Assembly (NCBI GenBank): GCA_028715625.1
Contig: JAQURL010000019.1
Coordinates: 1-40,638 of the forward strand
Source: Candidatus Margulisiibacteriota bacterium
GTDB taxonomy: Bacteria > Margulisbacteria > Riflemargulisbacteria > GWF2-35-9
Direction: 5' to 3'
Length of the DNA stretch: 40,638 bases
Positions 32,776-40,502 of this stretch are shown piece by piece. The position numbers and the translations under genes were made by a program. The notes below the pieces were generated by a model that worked only from the letters and a program-made list of their open reading frames with translations, had not been told where the DNA came from and ran no database searches. Numbering within the stretch: position 1 is the stretch's first letter; each line of letters begins with the position of its first letter.

Positions 32776-33638
32776 TGGTATTTCGCAGTATAAAACTCCC
32801 CCTCCGGAAACATGATTTTCTGGAGGGGTCTATCCTTGGCGCGATTTCTTTTATTAAAGAAGCCACACTTTACGAGGAATATGCTGCTCGCCCTGCTTTT
32901 CTCCAGACGCTTGACCCGCGTATTAAGGTAGTATCGTTTTTGTTTTTACTTATGCTTGCTGTTCTTTTGAAGAACAATGTTCTTATCGGATGTATCTACT
33001 GCTTTTGCCTCATGCTCACCTTTATCGCGGATATTCCCCTGCTGTTTTTTCTTGGAAGAACCTGGCTGTTTATTCCTTTATTTTCTCTGTTCATGGTATT
33101 TCCCTCTCTCTTCAGTTTTATAACACCGGGAGCAAGTCTCTGGTCAATGAACCTGGGGGGAGTAACTCTATCCATAACCAAATCAGGACTAGCGGGGGCA
33201 TTATTGTTTGTCACACGTATCGCGACGACTGTTTCATTGGTGGTTTTACTTTCTCTGACAACACGTCATACTGAACTGCTCAAGGTACTTCGTACTTTTA
33301 GGGTACCCCAAATCTTTGTGATGACATTATCCATGTGTTACCGGTACATCTATCTTTACGCAACCATTGTTGAAAATAGCTTCACAGCTATTAAGAGCCG
33401 GGTAGGCAAGGTGACTCAGCACAAACGAGGTCAACGGCTTGTAACCGGGAGTATGGCTACAACCTGGAGACGTTCGGTACGTATGAGCGAAGAAATATAT
33501 AACGCCATGCTGTCCCGAGGCTACACCGGGAACCCTGTTATATTGACACAGCATCAGACAAAGATTGCAGATTGGCTTTGGCTGCCGGGAGTCATTATAT
33601 TTGGTCTGATCCTGATGAAATTGGAGTATCAATGGTAA
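32775..33638 (+). CDS. cbiQ: ECF transporter T component CbiQ
   Basis: This 287-residue membrane protein has several transmembrane helices from about 54 onward and the two conserved cytoplasmic motifs of the T component: LRTFRVPQIF in the first arm and AMLSRGYTG in the second. It couples the ATPase to CbiM. The N-terminal 50 residues hold YEEYAARPAFLQTLDPRIKVV, typical of CbiQ. The start overlaps the previous stop (TAATG). Confidence 0.9.
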   Translation: MVFRSIKLPLRKHDFLEGSILGAISFIKEATLYEEYAARPAFLQTLDPRIKVVSFLFLLMLAVLLKNNVLIGCIYCFCLMLTFIADIPLLFFLGRTWLFIPLFSLFMVFPSLFSFITPGASLWSMNLGGVTLSITKSGLAGALLFVTRIATTVSLVVLLSLTTRHTELLKVLRTFRVPQIFVMTLSMCYRYIYLYATIVENSFTAIKSRVGKVTQHKRGQRLVTGSMATTWRRSVRMSEEIYNAMLSRGYTGNPVILTQHQTKIADWLWLPGVIIFGLILMKLEYQW

Positions 33639-34423
33639 AACAACCGCTGTTTCAGTTAAGGGATGTAAGTTACGCATATCCAGGCAAACAAATCGCGCTG
33701 AGCCATATCAATCTGAATATTCATCAGGGCGAAAAACTGGCCGTTATCGGTGCTAACGGGACCGGGAAATCAACGCTGCTCAGTTTGCTGGATGGTCTGA
33801 TATTTCCTTATGAAGGCAGCTGCGCTTTCCTGGGGAGCTCATTAACAGAAGAAAGTCTTAATAAAAATCCTTTTGAATTTCGTAAAAAAGTGGGGCTGGT
33901 TTTCCAAAATGCGGATATTCAACTATTTTGCTCCACTGTTCAGGAAGATATTGCGTTCGGTCCGCTTAATCTGGGTGTTGATAAAAAGGTTGTTCAGGAA
34001 CGTATTCGGTTGTTAGCAAAAATACTGGACATCGAACATTTACTTCATCGGGTCCCATTTCAACTGAGCATCGGAGAAAAACGAAAAGTGTCCATTGCCT
34101 CTGTCCTGGCTATTGAACCGGATGTGTTGCTGCTGGATGAGCCGACAGCAGGGCTTGATCCTCATACTGTCAGGCATATTATTGACCTTATCCATAAAGC
34201 TAATGAACAGGGCAAAACAATTATTACGGCGACACATGATATGCAGATTGTAAATGAAATAGCTGATAAGGTGATAGTGTTCGGAAGGAATAACTCCATC
34301 ATTCGTAACGGTCCGGTTGAAGAAATATTGCACGACCGGGAGTTCCTGGAAAATAACAATCTCGTACATATTCACAAACATATCAGTAAGGGAAAGCCGC
34401 ATATACATCCTCATGAAAATTGA
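33632..34423 (+). CDS. cbiO: ECF transporter ATPase CbiO
   Basis: This 263-residue ABC ATPase has Walker A GANGTGKST, Q-loop VFQNADIQ, signature LSIGEKRKV and Walker B VLLLDEP followed by TAGLDPH. The ATG at 33632 follows GGAG and overlaps cbiQ. The end is histidine-rich (VHIHKHISKGKPHIHPHEN), as expected for a nickel-handling protein. No clear terminator follows. Confidence 0.92.
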   Translation: MVKQPLFQLRDVSYAYPGKQIALSHINLNIHQGEKLAVIGANGTGKSTLLSLLDGLIFPYEGSCAFLGSSLTEESLNKNPFEFRKKVGLVFQNADIQLFCSTVQEDIAFGPLNLGVDKKVVQERIRLLAKILDIEHLLHRVPFQLSIGEKRKVSIASVLAIEPDVLLLDEPTAGLDPHTVRHIIDLIHKANEQGKTIITATHDMQIVNEIADKVIVFGRNNSIIRNGPVEEILHDREFLENNNLVHIHKHISKGKPHIHPHEN

Positions 34424-34629
34424 CGGACAGCTTAAATTCCTCTCCACTCAAACTGGTTTTTCTATGCCTTTATAACATTATCAATCCGGCTAAAATATTT
34501 ACCAACTCTTTTCAATTTCAACAGCTCCCCTGATAGTTATTTAAAAAAATATGTTTAAAAATAGTTTTCCCGGGGAACAATAATTACTGATTAAACTTAT
34601 TGGAATATTTTTTATAAATGGAGGAAAAA

Positions 34630-34971
34630 ATGGCAGACATTAATACAAATTGGAGCGTAAACACAGCAAAAAGTCCGGGATTAACACCTTTTGATAAAAC
34701 CGGTGAAGCAGGTAAACCAGATGGTGTTTTTGATGCAAAGGATGTTGAAAGAATGTCTTTAGCAGAAATTAAAGCAGCGCAAATTGCTGTTGATAAAGAT
34801 CCTGTTCTGACAAAGCCTCAAAAAGAAACAATAGGACTTTCGTTAACAATTGCAGCTTTTGCAAAAGATCCTAAAATAATAGAATTAATGAAAGAAATAA
34901 CAACAAAATCTTTCAATAATCCGACAAAAAATTTAGATAATTATGGTACATCAAAAATGAATATGCTGTAA
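34630..34971 (+). CDS. Hypothetical protein with degenerate EF-hand-like loop
   Basis: This 113-residue soluble protein starts MADINTNWSVN; GGAGG lies just before ATG 34630. It contains FDKTGEAGKPDGVFDAKDVERM, an acidic loop and helix that resembles a distorted EF-hand. It has no signal peptide. It shares start style and acidic-loop character with the EF-hand genes further right, but I recognise no family. A GGAACAA word lies 52 bases upstream. Confidence 0.65.
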   Translation: MADINTNWSVNTAKSPGLTPFDKTGEAGKPDGVFDAKDVERMSLAEIKAAQIAVDKDPVLTKPQKETIGLSLTIAAFAKDPKIIELMKEITTKSFNNPTKNLDNYGTSKMNML

Positions 34972-34982
34972 ATTATCTTTAA

Positions 34983-35642
34983 TCACACTATATTTATATA
35001 GTTCAACAGGTCAACCGGTTTTTCTAACAATATATTTACACCTGCGGCCCGCAGCACGGCGGCAGATGTATAGCCCCAAAGACACGCGGCAGGAATATTG
35101 CCGGCGTTACGGGCTGTTTGGATATCAATAAGGCTGTCTCCGGCAAAGATTATTTGGCCGGGCGCAAGCTGCAAATCCGCGGCAATGCTCAGAGCAGCTG
35201 CAGGGTCGGGCTTGATAGGTACATCTACTCTGGCTCCCCATACGGACTCAAAATGATGAGCCGGAAAATATTTGTTGATCATTATTCTGGTAAACTCATC
35301 CAGTTTGTTGGAAAGCACAGCCAGCTTTATGTTTCTTTGCCGCAGTTCTGTGAGCAGAAGGTCAATCCCCGGATAAGGCCTGGTCTTAACAGCATAATTG
35401 CTGCCATAAACATGACGCATTTGCTGCAGACACCGCTGCACGGTTTCCGGATCCCTGTGCGGTTCGGGCAAAGCGCGACGGACCAGTGTGTCCAGCCCTT
35501 CACCTATAAAATCGCGATAAGCCCCTACCGGATGCAGCGGAAAACCGCAAGTACTCAAAGCGGCGTTCATGGAATCGGCAATGTCATCAAGAGTATCAAG
35601 CAAAGTGCCGTCCAAGTCAAAAATAATTGCTAACGCCTGCAT
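34983..35642 (-). CDS. HAD-family phosphatase, phosphoglycolate phosphatase-like
   Basis: This 219-residue HAD hydrolase has motif I IFDLDGTLLDT with both aspartates, motif II LAVLSNK, a lysine in VPIKPDP and motif III IIFAGDSLIDI. The cap helices are of the Gph/PGMB type. It likely removes phosphate from 2-phosphoglycolate or a similar small molecule. It overlaps the upstream methyltransferase gene by 13 bases, so the two are coupled. Confidence 0.87.
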   Translation of the reverse strand: MQALAIIFDLDGTLLDTLDDIADSMNAALSTCGFPLHPVGAYRDFIGEGLDTLVRRALPEPHRDPETVQRCLQQMRHVYGSNYAVKTRPYPGIDLLLTELRQRNIKLAVLSNKLDEFTRIMINKYFPAHHFESVWGARVDVPIKPDPAAALSIAADLQLAPGQIIFAGDSLIDIQTARNAGNIPAACLWGYTSAAVLRAAGVNILLEKPVDLLNYINIV

Positions 35643-36421
35643 AAAAACATTCCGGAATCTTTGGTTACCTCAATTATTTTGCGTTCTCCCAGTATCTTAT
35701 TCAGGTAGTCGCGAAAAGGTTCCACCTCTTCGGTTTTTAATACAACAAGACCTTCGCGCATGTTGTTAAAAGATAAATAATAATTAATTATAGCCTGGGC
35801 TTCGTCTATTTTGAGCCTGTCCTCGAACCTGTATAACGTTACATTGGGAAAAAATGGTTGCAACTGGGCCTGACCGTTCTCCAGCGAAAAAGCGAATTCT
35901 CCGGAGCTGTACTCGCGGTTTTGTTTGGCCAGAAAATCTTTTAAGAGCAAGTTCAGTTCCCACATGTCCATTTTGCCCATGGTGGAAGCCACAAATACCC
36001 CGTCATCTTTTAGTACCCTGTAAATATCGGCCAGGGCTTTGGAACGATTGTCTAGATGATAAAGCATATTGTTGGCCAGGATGATATCAAACTCTTTGTC
36101 CGGCGAATCTATGTCCTCGGCATTTACTACCCGGTATTCAAATTTCTGACGCAGGTTGGATAAAGTTTTGCGGGTAACTTCCAGCATTCCAGCGGAATAA
36201 TCCGAAAGTATTATTTGCCAGCCCGGCGGTATCTCGTTACGGTTAGCCAGCCAGAACAATCCAGTGCCGCAGCCTAATTCCAACACCCGCAGATTTTCCT
36301 TCTGAGGAAAATGCTCGAATATCCATTTAAACTTGGACTGGGGATTGGTCTTGAATTTACGGTTTATATAAAGACGGGCCTCGTATTTAGCCGAATCAGC
36401 ATATTGATCTTCACTTAACAT
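35630..36421 (-). CDS. SAM-dependent methyltransferase, BioC-like
   Basis: This 263-residue methyltransferase has LRVLELGCGTGLFWLA, IILSDYSAGMLEV and FDIILANNMLYHLDN, with YRVLKDDGVFVASTM. A longer C-terminal region follows. The layout is like BioC or UbiE; substrate unknown. It is first in a two-gene unit with the HAD phosphatase. Confidence 0.82.
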   Translation of the reverse strand: MLSEDQYADSAKYEARLYINRKFKTNPQSKFKWIFEHFPQKENLRVLELGCGTGLFWLANRNEIPPGWQIILSDYSAGMLEVTRKTLSNLRQKFEYRVVNAEDIDSPDKEFDIILANNMLYHLDNRSKALADIYRVLKDDGVFVASTMGKMDMWELNLLLKDFLAKQNREYSSGEFAFSLENGQAQLQPFFPNVTLYRFEDRLKIDEAQAIINYYLSFNNMREGLVVLKTEEVEPFRDYLNKILGERKIIEVTKDSGMFLCRR

Positions 36422-36473
36422 ACACCTAATATCTCACAGGATACGCAAGGAAATCAAGAATATTTTGAGTAAT

Positions 36474-36498
36474 CCCCGGCACGAAAAACGCGCCGGGG
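36474..36498 (-). terminator. GC-rich hairpin after EF-hand genes
   Basis: CCCCGGC (36474-36480) and GCCGGGG (36492-36498) enclose ACGAAAAACGC, which can pair further at CG/CG. It lies just beyond the stop of the minus-strand EF-hand gene. A run of T is lacking, so termination efficiency is uncertain. Confidence 0.55.
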
Positions 36499-36508
36499 AA
36501 ATGAATGC

Positions 36509-37036
36509 TCAGGCTGTTACCGTAAGGGTGGAAGACCCTGTATCGTCGTTATCGGACTCAGTGTCCAGGTTTGCAGACGAAGTAGCGGAACTTGTGCCGT
36601 CGTTTTGACTTTTTTCAAGCTGTTTCAGCAGGTAGGCTTCCAGTTCCTGCTGGCTGATTTTGCCGTCCTGATTGGTATCGATAGCGGAAAAAGCTTTGCT
36701 GAGCGACTTAGACGAAGTAGCGGCGGAAGCCCCCCCCTGAACTCCGCCCTCACCTCCCGGTCCACCTTTGCCGCCTGCACCCTCAGGCGGTTTATGATTT
36801 TTCATCATGCTGGCAAACTCATCTTTGGAAATAGAACCATCTCCGTCGGTGTCGGCTTCAGCAAACATCTGGTCCATACCCGGACCTTCACCGGATTTGG
36901 ACGCCGGCATATTAGCGGCCATCTGCTCCATTTCCGTCCGGCTCAGTTTGCTGTCTCCGTCCGTATCGTTTTTCAGCATCTGGCTCCACATCCTGGCTGC
37001 CATATCGCTGGCCGAAGAACTGATATCATTTACCAT
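36509..37036 (-). CDS. EF-hand calcium-binding protein
   Basis: This 175-residue protein has at least three EF-hand loops: DTDGDSKLSRTE, DTDGDGSISKDEF and DTNQDGKISQQE, with a glycine-rich linker (GAGGKGGPGGEGG) in between. The start at 37036 has AAAGGAGGG upstream; an earlier in-frame start has none. It begins with SSASDMAARMWSQML, nearly the same as the start of the next EF-hand gene, so the two are paralogues. No signal peptide is seen. Its role is unknown; calcium sensing or an export-linked function is possible. Confidence 0.85.
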   Translation of the reverse strand: MVNDISSSASDMAARMWSQMLKNDTDGDSKLSRTEMEQMAANMPASKSGEGPGMDQMFAEADTDGDGSISKDEFASMMKNHKPPEGAGGKGGPGGEGGVQGGASAATSSKSLSKAFSAIDTNQDGKISQQELEAYLLKQLEKSQNDGTSSATSSANLDTESDNDDTGSSTLTVTA

Positions 37037-37049
37037 TTGTACCCTCCTT

Positions 37050-37901
37050 TCAAGCTGTATATTCTGAATACAAAGCACTGCTGTAATTGGACATACCAGC
37101 TGAATATGTATTCAGATAAGCTTGCAGTTGTTGCATTAACAAGTTAGAAAAATTGTCAAATTCGTCCTCACTGATCTTGCCGTCTCCGCTGGTATCAATA
37201 GCTGAAAAAAGATCAGCCGATTTGGTTCCGGAAACAGCGGATGCGCTTGTAGTGGAAGTACTGTCCGTATCGGTCTGGGCCAGCATTGCTTCCCAAAGCT
37301 TCTGCTGCAATCCGGATAGAGACGTCCCGCTGCTCAGCGGGTCGTCAGTAGTGCCTGACTCTGCAGCCGGAGGTGGCGGCGGCGGAGCCTCTCCCCCGGA
37401 AGGTTTATGGGCCTCCATGAAAGTGCTGAATTCAGCTTCGCTCATTTTCCCATCCTGATCTGTATCTATCCGGGCGAAAAGATCATCTGCTTTAGATGCT
37501 GTTTCCGAAGACGAAGAGGTGGAAGAAAGCGCGCTTTCCAGCTCTGATTTACTTATAGCGCTGTCTCCATCTTTGTCAGCCTGTGACAATATGGACTGCC
37601 AGATTTTTTCCTGCATATCAGAAATGGATGTTCCCCCTCCATCTTGTGGTCCTGGCGGTTTGCGCGTTTTCTGATACGTGGAAAACTCGTCTTGAGAAAT
37701 CATGCCGTCTCCATCTGTATCCGTTTGAGAAAATATTTCATCAAAGCTTGGAGCACCACCTGGAGCTGCCGGCATATTGGCAAAAGCTGTCTGCATTTCC
37801 GCCTTGCTCATTTTGCCGTCCCCATCGCTGTCATTTTTGATCAATCTGTTCCACATTCTGGTTGCCATATCGTTCGCGGAAGAACCGATTGAACCTATCA
37901 T
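37050..37901 (-). CDS. Multi-EF-hand protein with proline linker
   Basis: This 283-residue protein carries five good EF-hand loops (NDSDGDGKMSKAE, DTDGDGMISQDEF, DKDGDSAISKSE, DTDQDGKMSEAEF, DTSGDGKISEDEF) and a decayed one (DTDSTSTTSA). Each pair is preceded by an SxLQxKLWE/IWQxIL-type helix, showing internal duplication. A poly-proline stretch separates the second and third pairs. The start follows AAGGGGGGG. It is 13 bases upstream of the shorter paralogue in the same transcript. No signal peptide; function unknown. Confidence 0.87.
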   Translation of the reverse strand: MIGSIGSSANDMATRMWNRLIKNDSDGDGKMSKAEMQTAFANMPAAPGGAPSFDEIFSQTDTDGDGMISQDEFSTYQKTRKPPGPQDGGGTSISDMQEKIWQSILSQADKDGDSAISKSELESALSSTSSSSETASKADDLFARIDTDQDGKMSEAEFSTFMEAHKPSGGEAPPPPPPAAESGTTDDPLSSGTSLSGLQQKLWEAMLAQTDTDSTSTTSASAVSGTKSADLFSAIDTSGDGKISEDEFDNFSNLLMQQLQAYLNTYSAGMSNYSSALYSEYTA

Positions 37902-38233
37902 AAAATCCCCCCCTTAAATATTTTTTCTTCCGTGAATGGCTAAATTGCCTGTCCTGGTAATTAAAATAATAAAATCACACCCCCTTTCCGCTTTTTTTAT
38001 CAATTTCCAACACAGACAAAGATATGCCTTATGTGGTTTAAATCCAATTTCTTCCGTGAAATTTGCGGGAGCTATTGTCCCAAAAAACTACCTGTACTCT
38101 TATGTAGATAATATGAATATAAAAAAATCTGTCAATATAAGTATTCATCGAAAGAACAGGCAGTTTATAATTGGAACAAAATTCGTTTTCAGGAGTCTAA
38201 AACTTAGATTATATTATAAGTTGGAGGCAAATT
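37902..38233. other. Divergent intergenic region of EF-hand genes
   Basis: No gene is supported here: an open frame starting at 37936 overlaps the real EF-hand gene and lacks a ribosome-binding site. The 12-base word TTCTTCCGTGAA occurs twice in direct orientation (37925-37936 and 38049-38060). An ECF-type promoter lies near the right end. Confidence 0.5.
38173..38201 (+). promoter_or_regulatory. ECF sigma-type promoter
   Basis: GGAAC (38173-38177), 18 bases and TCTAAA (38196-38201) match the GGAAC/TCT layout of many ECF promoters. The start would be near 38208, shortly before the ribosome-binding site of the EF-hand gene. As an ECF sigma gene follows in the same unit, autoregulation is likely. 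Confidence 0.55.
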
Positions 38234-38578
38234 ATGAGCAGTACAGCAAACCTTTCTCCGATCGAATCGTCCGATATTATCAAAATTAATCAGCCGGGTA
38301 TTTTGTCCGCTGTGAATGGAACCGATTCCACTGCACCGGAACATAAAAAATTCGGAGATATTATTGCCAGGCTTTACCAAAAAATAGACAGCAATCAGGA
38401 TGGTACCGTAGATGAAACCGAATTACTTAAATTTCTGGAATCACACAGAAAAGATGAAAAGGACCATCACGGACACCTTCCACCAGTGGGCATTATGCCG
38501 CCGCCACCTACTCCAGAGGTCCTGCTGACAGATATAAATATGAACAATAGTACGTCCGGCGCTACACAGGCAACTTAG
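38234..38578 (+). CDS. Small EF-hand protein ahead of ECF sigma factor
   Basis: This 114-residue protein has one clear EF-hand (DSNQDGTVDETE) following the helix GDIIARLYQKI, then a His-rich stretch DHHGHLPP and a proline run MPPPPTPEV. GGAGG precedes the start. It is 26 bases upstream of the sigma gene and probably co-transcribed. It belongs with the two minus-strand EF-hand proteins. The His-rich part could bind transition metal. Confidence 0.78.
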   Translation: MSSTANLSPIESSDIIKINQPGILSAVNGTDSTAPEHKKFGDIIARLYQKIDSNQDGTVDETELLKFLESHRKDEKDHHGHLPPVGIMPPPPTPEVLLTDINMNNSTSGATQAT

Positions 38579-38604
38579 AAAATTTTGGTAGTATAATATT
38601 TTAA

Positions 38605-39165
38605 ATGGCGGCTGATGAAGAGTTAGTAAAAATAATTAAAGAAGGCAATATCGAGGCTTTTTCTGAATTGATAGATCGTTTTGAAAACAAAATTTACAGA
38701 CTGGCCGTGGGTTATACCGGCAACAGCTCGGACGCTGAGGATATTACACAGGAGGTGTTCATAAAAATTTATAACAACATTAAAAATTATATGCTGGAGT
38801 CCAGCTTTTCCACCTGGGTTTACCGGATCACAGCCAATACCTGTAAAAGTTTTCTCAAGCGCAGAAAAATAATCGGGTTTATATCTCTGGACTGGCTTTA
38901 CGATTCAAGGCAGCATAAAGTTCCGGTAGAGCCGGCCGGTTTTGAAAAAGATGTTGAAAACCGGGAAACCCTGGACAAATTTTATTCGGCGCTGGCAGTT
39001 CTTCCCGACAAATATAAAGATGTACTGGTATTGAGGGAAATAGAAGAATTGGACTATCAGCAAATAGCCGGTGTTACCGGACTATCCATAGGGACAGTAA
39101 AATCCAGGCTCTCCAGAGCAAAAGAAAAAATCAGGGTAAAACTGAGAAGACAAGGTGAAATATAA
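38605..39165 (+). CDS. ECF RNA polymerase sigma factor
   Basis: This 186-residue sigma factor has region 2 (DRFENKIYRLAVGYTGNSSDAEDITQEVFIKIY) and region 4 (LPDKYKDVLVLREIEELDYQQIAGVTGLSIGTVKSRL). No ribosome-binding site precedes the ATG, and a TATAAT sits only eight bases upstream. The following gene overlaps by one base (TAATG). The gene order sigma, single-span protein, Spy/CnrX-like protein resembles metal-sensing cnr systems, so metal or envelope stress may be the signal. Confidence 0.92.
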   Translation: MAADEELVKIIKEGNIEAFSELIDRFENKIYRLAVGYTGNSSDAEDITQEVFIKIYNNIKNYMLESSFSTWVYRITANTCKSFLKRRKIIGFISLDWLYDSRQHKVPVEPAGFEKDVENRETLDKFYSALAVLPDKYKDVLVLREIEELDYQQIAGVTGLSIGTVKSRLSRAKEKIRVKLRRQGEI

Positions 39166-39485
39166 TGATAGATAAAACCAAAAATATAGAAAAATACTTT
39201 AAACACATCAGAAGCGCTACTCCGTCCGCAGACCTGAAGTACAGGATTATGAACAGGATCACAGAAAACCAACAGACAAAAATTCTTTTTAAACCTTTAT
39301 TTATGGCCACTGCTGTTTTTTTACTGGTGTGTTCATTTTCCCTTCTGTCCTCTCCATACAAGCAATTAACCGCTGAAAGTTATGTTTATCATCTCTATCA
39401 ACCCAAATCTTATTTTGAACATTTGATCTTATCGGGTAAAATGTCTGATGAGTTTACCATGATGACAATGATGTATGAGCTTTAA
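39165..39485 (+). CDS. Single-span membrane protein, candidate anti-sigma factor
   Basis: This 106-residue protein has about 42 cytoplasmic residues, one transmembrane helix (FMATAVFLLVCSFSLLSS) and a periplasmic tail of about 40. The start overlaps the sigma stop. Size, topology and position fit a minimal anti-sigma factor such as CnrY; no zinc-finger (ZAS) motif is present. The tail ends in a Met-rich MTMMYEL. Confidence 0.7.
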   Translation: MIDKTKNIEKYFKHIRSATPSADLKYRIMNRITENQQTKILFKPLFMATAVFLLVCSFSLLSSPYKQLTAESYVYHLYQPKSYFEHLILSGKMSDEFTMMTMMYEL

Positions 39486-39906
39486 AATGATGACTAAAAA
39501 ATTTTATATCTATCTGGCTTTGTATTCCTGTTTGATACTGGCTATAGGTTTGGTTTCAGGCCGGAACAGTTTTTATTTTTTTCCACCGGAACATTTCCAG
39601 GGCAGACCAGGCGGGCCTCCGCCTCGTCACCATGGCGGCGAGGATTTCCTGCGCAAAAAAATGGCACGGGACCTGGGGCTGTCGCAACAACAACAGCAAC
39701 AAATAAATGAAATCTTTAAAAAATATAAACCTGAAATGGAAGAGAATATGGAGCGTACCAGACAGGAATTTGATGCCCTGAATAAAAAAATCCAGCAGGA
39801 AGTTGATCTGGTTTTGACTCCGGCTCAAAAAGAAAGGTTCAACAAAATACACTTGAGGGAACGCGGAGGTTTCAGGCCCCCTCCCCCTCCGCCGCCACCA
39901 CAATAA
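39475..39906 (+). CDS. Spy/CnrX-like periplasmic protein
   Basis: This 143-residue protein has an N-terminal membrane anchor or signal (about 9-29) and RHHGGEDFLRKKM. A long helical hairpin follows: LGLSQQQQQQINEIFKKYKP to LTPAQKERFNKI, the LTxxQ motif of Spy/CpxP/CnrX proteins. It ends in an eight-proline tail. CnrX-type members bind metals and control an anti-sigma factor; Spy-type members are chaperones. The HH and Glu near the first helix could be metal ligands. Several in-frame ATGs exist close together; the first overlaps the preceding gene. Confidence 0.78.
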   Translation: MSFKMMTKKFYIYLALYSCLILAIGLVSGRNSFYFFPPEHFQGRPGGPPPRHHGGEDFLRKKMARDLGLSQQQQQQINEIFKKYKPEMEENMERTRQEFDALNKKIQQEVDLVLTPAQKERFNKIHLRERGGFRPPPPPPPPQ

Positions 39907-39920
39907 TTCTATAAAATAAA

Positions 39921-40015
39921 ATTCTTTTAGGAAAAGAATGCAAATTAAAAAACTTTTGGGAAAAGTTTTCAAAACTCTATTCTCTTTTCTTTGTCATCGC
40001 CACAAAGAAAAGAGA
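39921..40015. terminator. Three consecutive perfect hairpins
   Basis: Stem-loops at 39921-39939 (ATTCTTTT/AAAAGAAT), 39949-39969 (AAAACTTTT/AAAAGTTTT, loop GGG) and 39981-40015 (TCTCTTTTCTTTGT and its complement, loop CATCGCC). All arms match perfectly. They follow the sigma operon and may act as terminators or mRNA-stabilising structures; the third has the look of a dispersed repeat. Confidence 0.65.
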
Positions 40016-40312
40016 GAAAAGAAAATGCTAGGCGCTATGCTTCAGAGCCTTGAATTGTAGCAACTCATTATGCTAACAGGCAAACTCGGCATCCTGCCTC
40101 GATTGCCTTAGCCCGTCTGTCCTGACGGGCTTACGCTGCATTCGTTGACAATTCTAAGGCTCCTTCGCTATGCGCCGGAAAAAATACGGAATACACATTC
40201 TGTTCATCCGATAGGGCCATTTTACGAGGCTTTCGCAATGGTGCGTTTAAAAATACAAATGCAGACAATTCTACGGCTCTTTCACTATGCGCCGGGGGGA
40301 ATACGGATAAAA
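40016..40312. other. Non-coding region with imperfect 45-bp repeat pair
   Basis: No gene is supported. A segment starting GACAATTCTAAGGCTCCTTC at 40147 recurs in diverged form at 40264 (GACAATTCTACGGCTCTTTC), each followed by CTATGCGCCGG and an ATACGGA word. This looks like decayed dispersed repeats. Confidence 0.5.
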
Positions 40313-40438
40313 GTGAAACGTGAAGGGTGACGGGTGAAGGGTGAAGGGTGATGGGTGAAGGGTGATGGGTGAAGGGTGATGGGTGAAGGGTGAAGCGTGA
40401 ATCGTGAATCGTGAAAGGTGAAAGTTGAAACGTGAAAG
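40313..40438. repeat. Heptanucleotide tandem array, 18 units
   Basis: Eighteen consecutive 7-base units of the form GTGAxxx, mainly GTGAAGG and GTGATGG in the first two thirds and GTGAATC/GTGAAAG later. The register never slips over 126 bases. The period is not a multiple of three and no supported gene spans it. Confidence 0.92.
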
Positions 40439-40440
40439 GC

Positions 40441-40467
40441 GTCATACTGAGCCTGACGAAGTATGAC
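40441..40467. repeat. 27-bp dispersed palindromic repeat (second copy)
   Basis: Exact reverse complement of 13526-13552. It directly follows the heptamer array. Its presence both here and inside the island's right arm shows that the element is a genome-level repeat, not part of the island. Confidence 0.9.
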
Positions 40468-40502
40468 GAAGGGAAATGAAGGGAGAAAGACGAAGGTTAG
40501 AT

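Noticed and set aside
37936-38289. 117-residue open frame overlapping the small EF-hand gene
   Set aside because: No ribosome-binding site, no protein-like pattern, and it overlaps a well-supported gene in another frame.
40313-40438. CRISPR array
   Set aside because: The unit is only seven bases, without spacers, and no cas gene is present.
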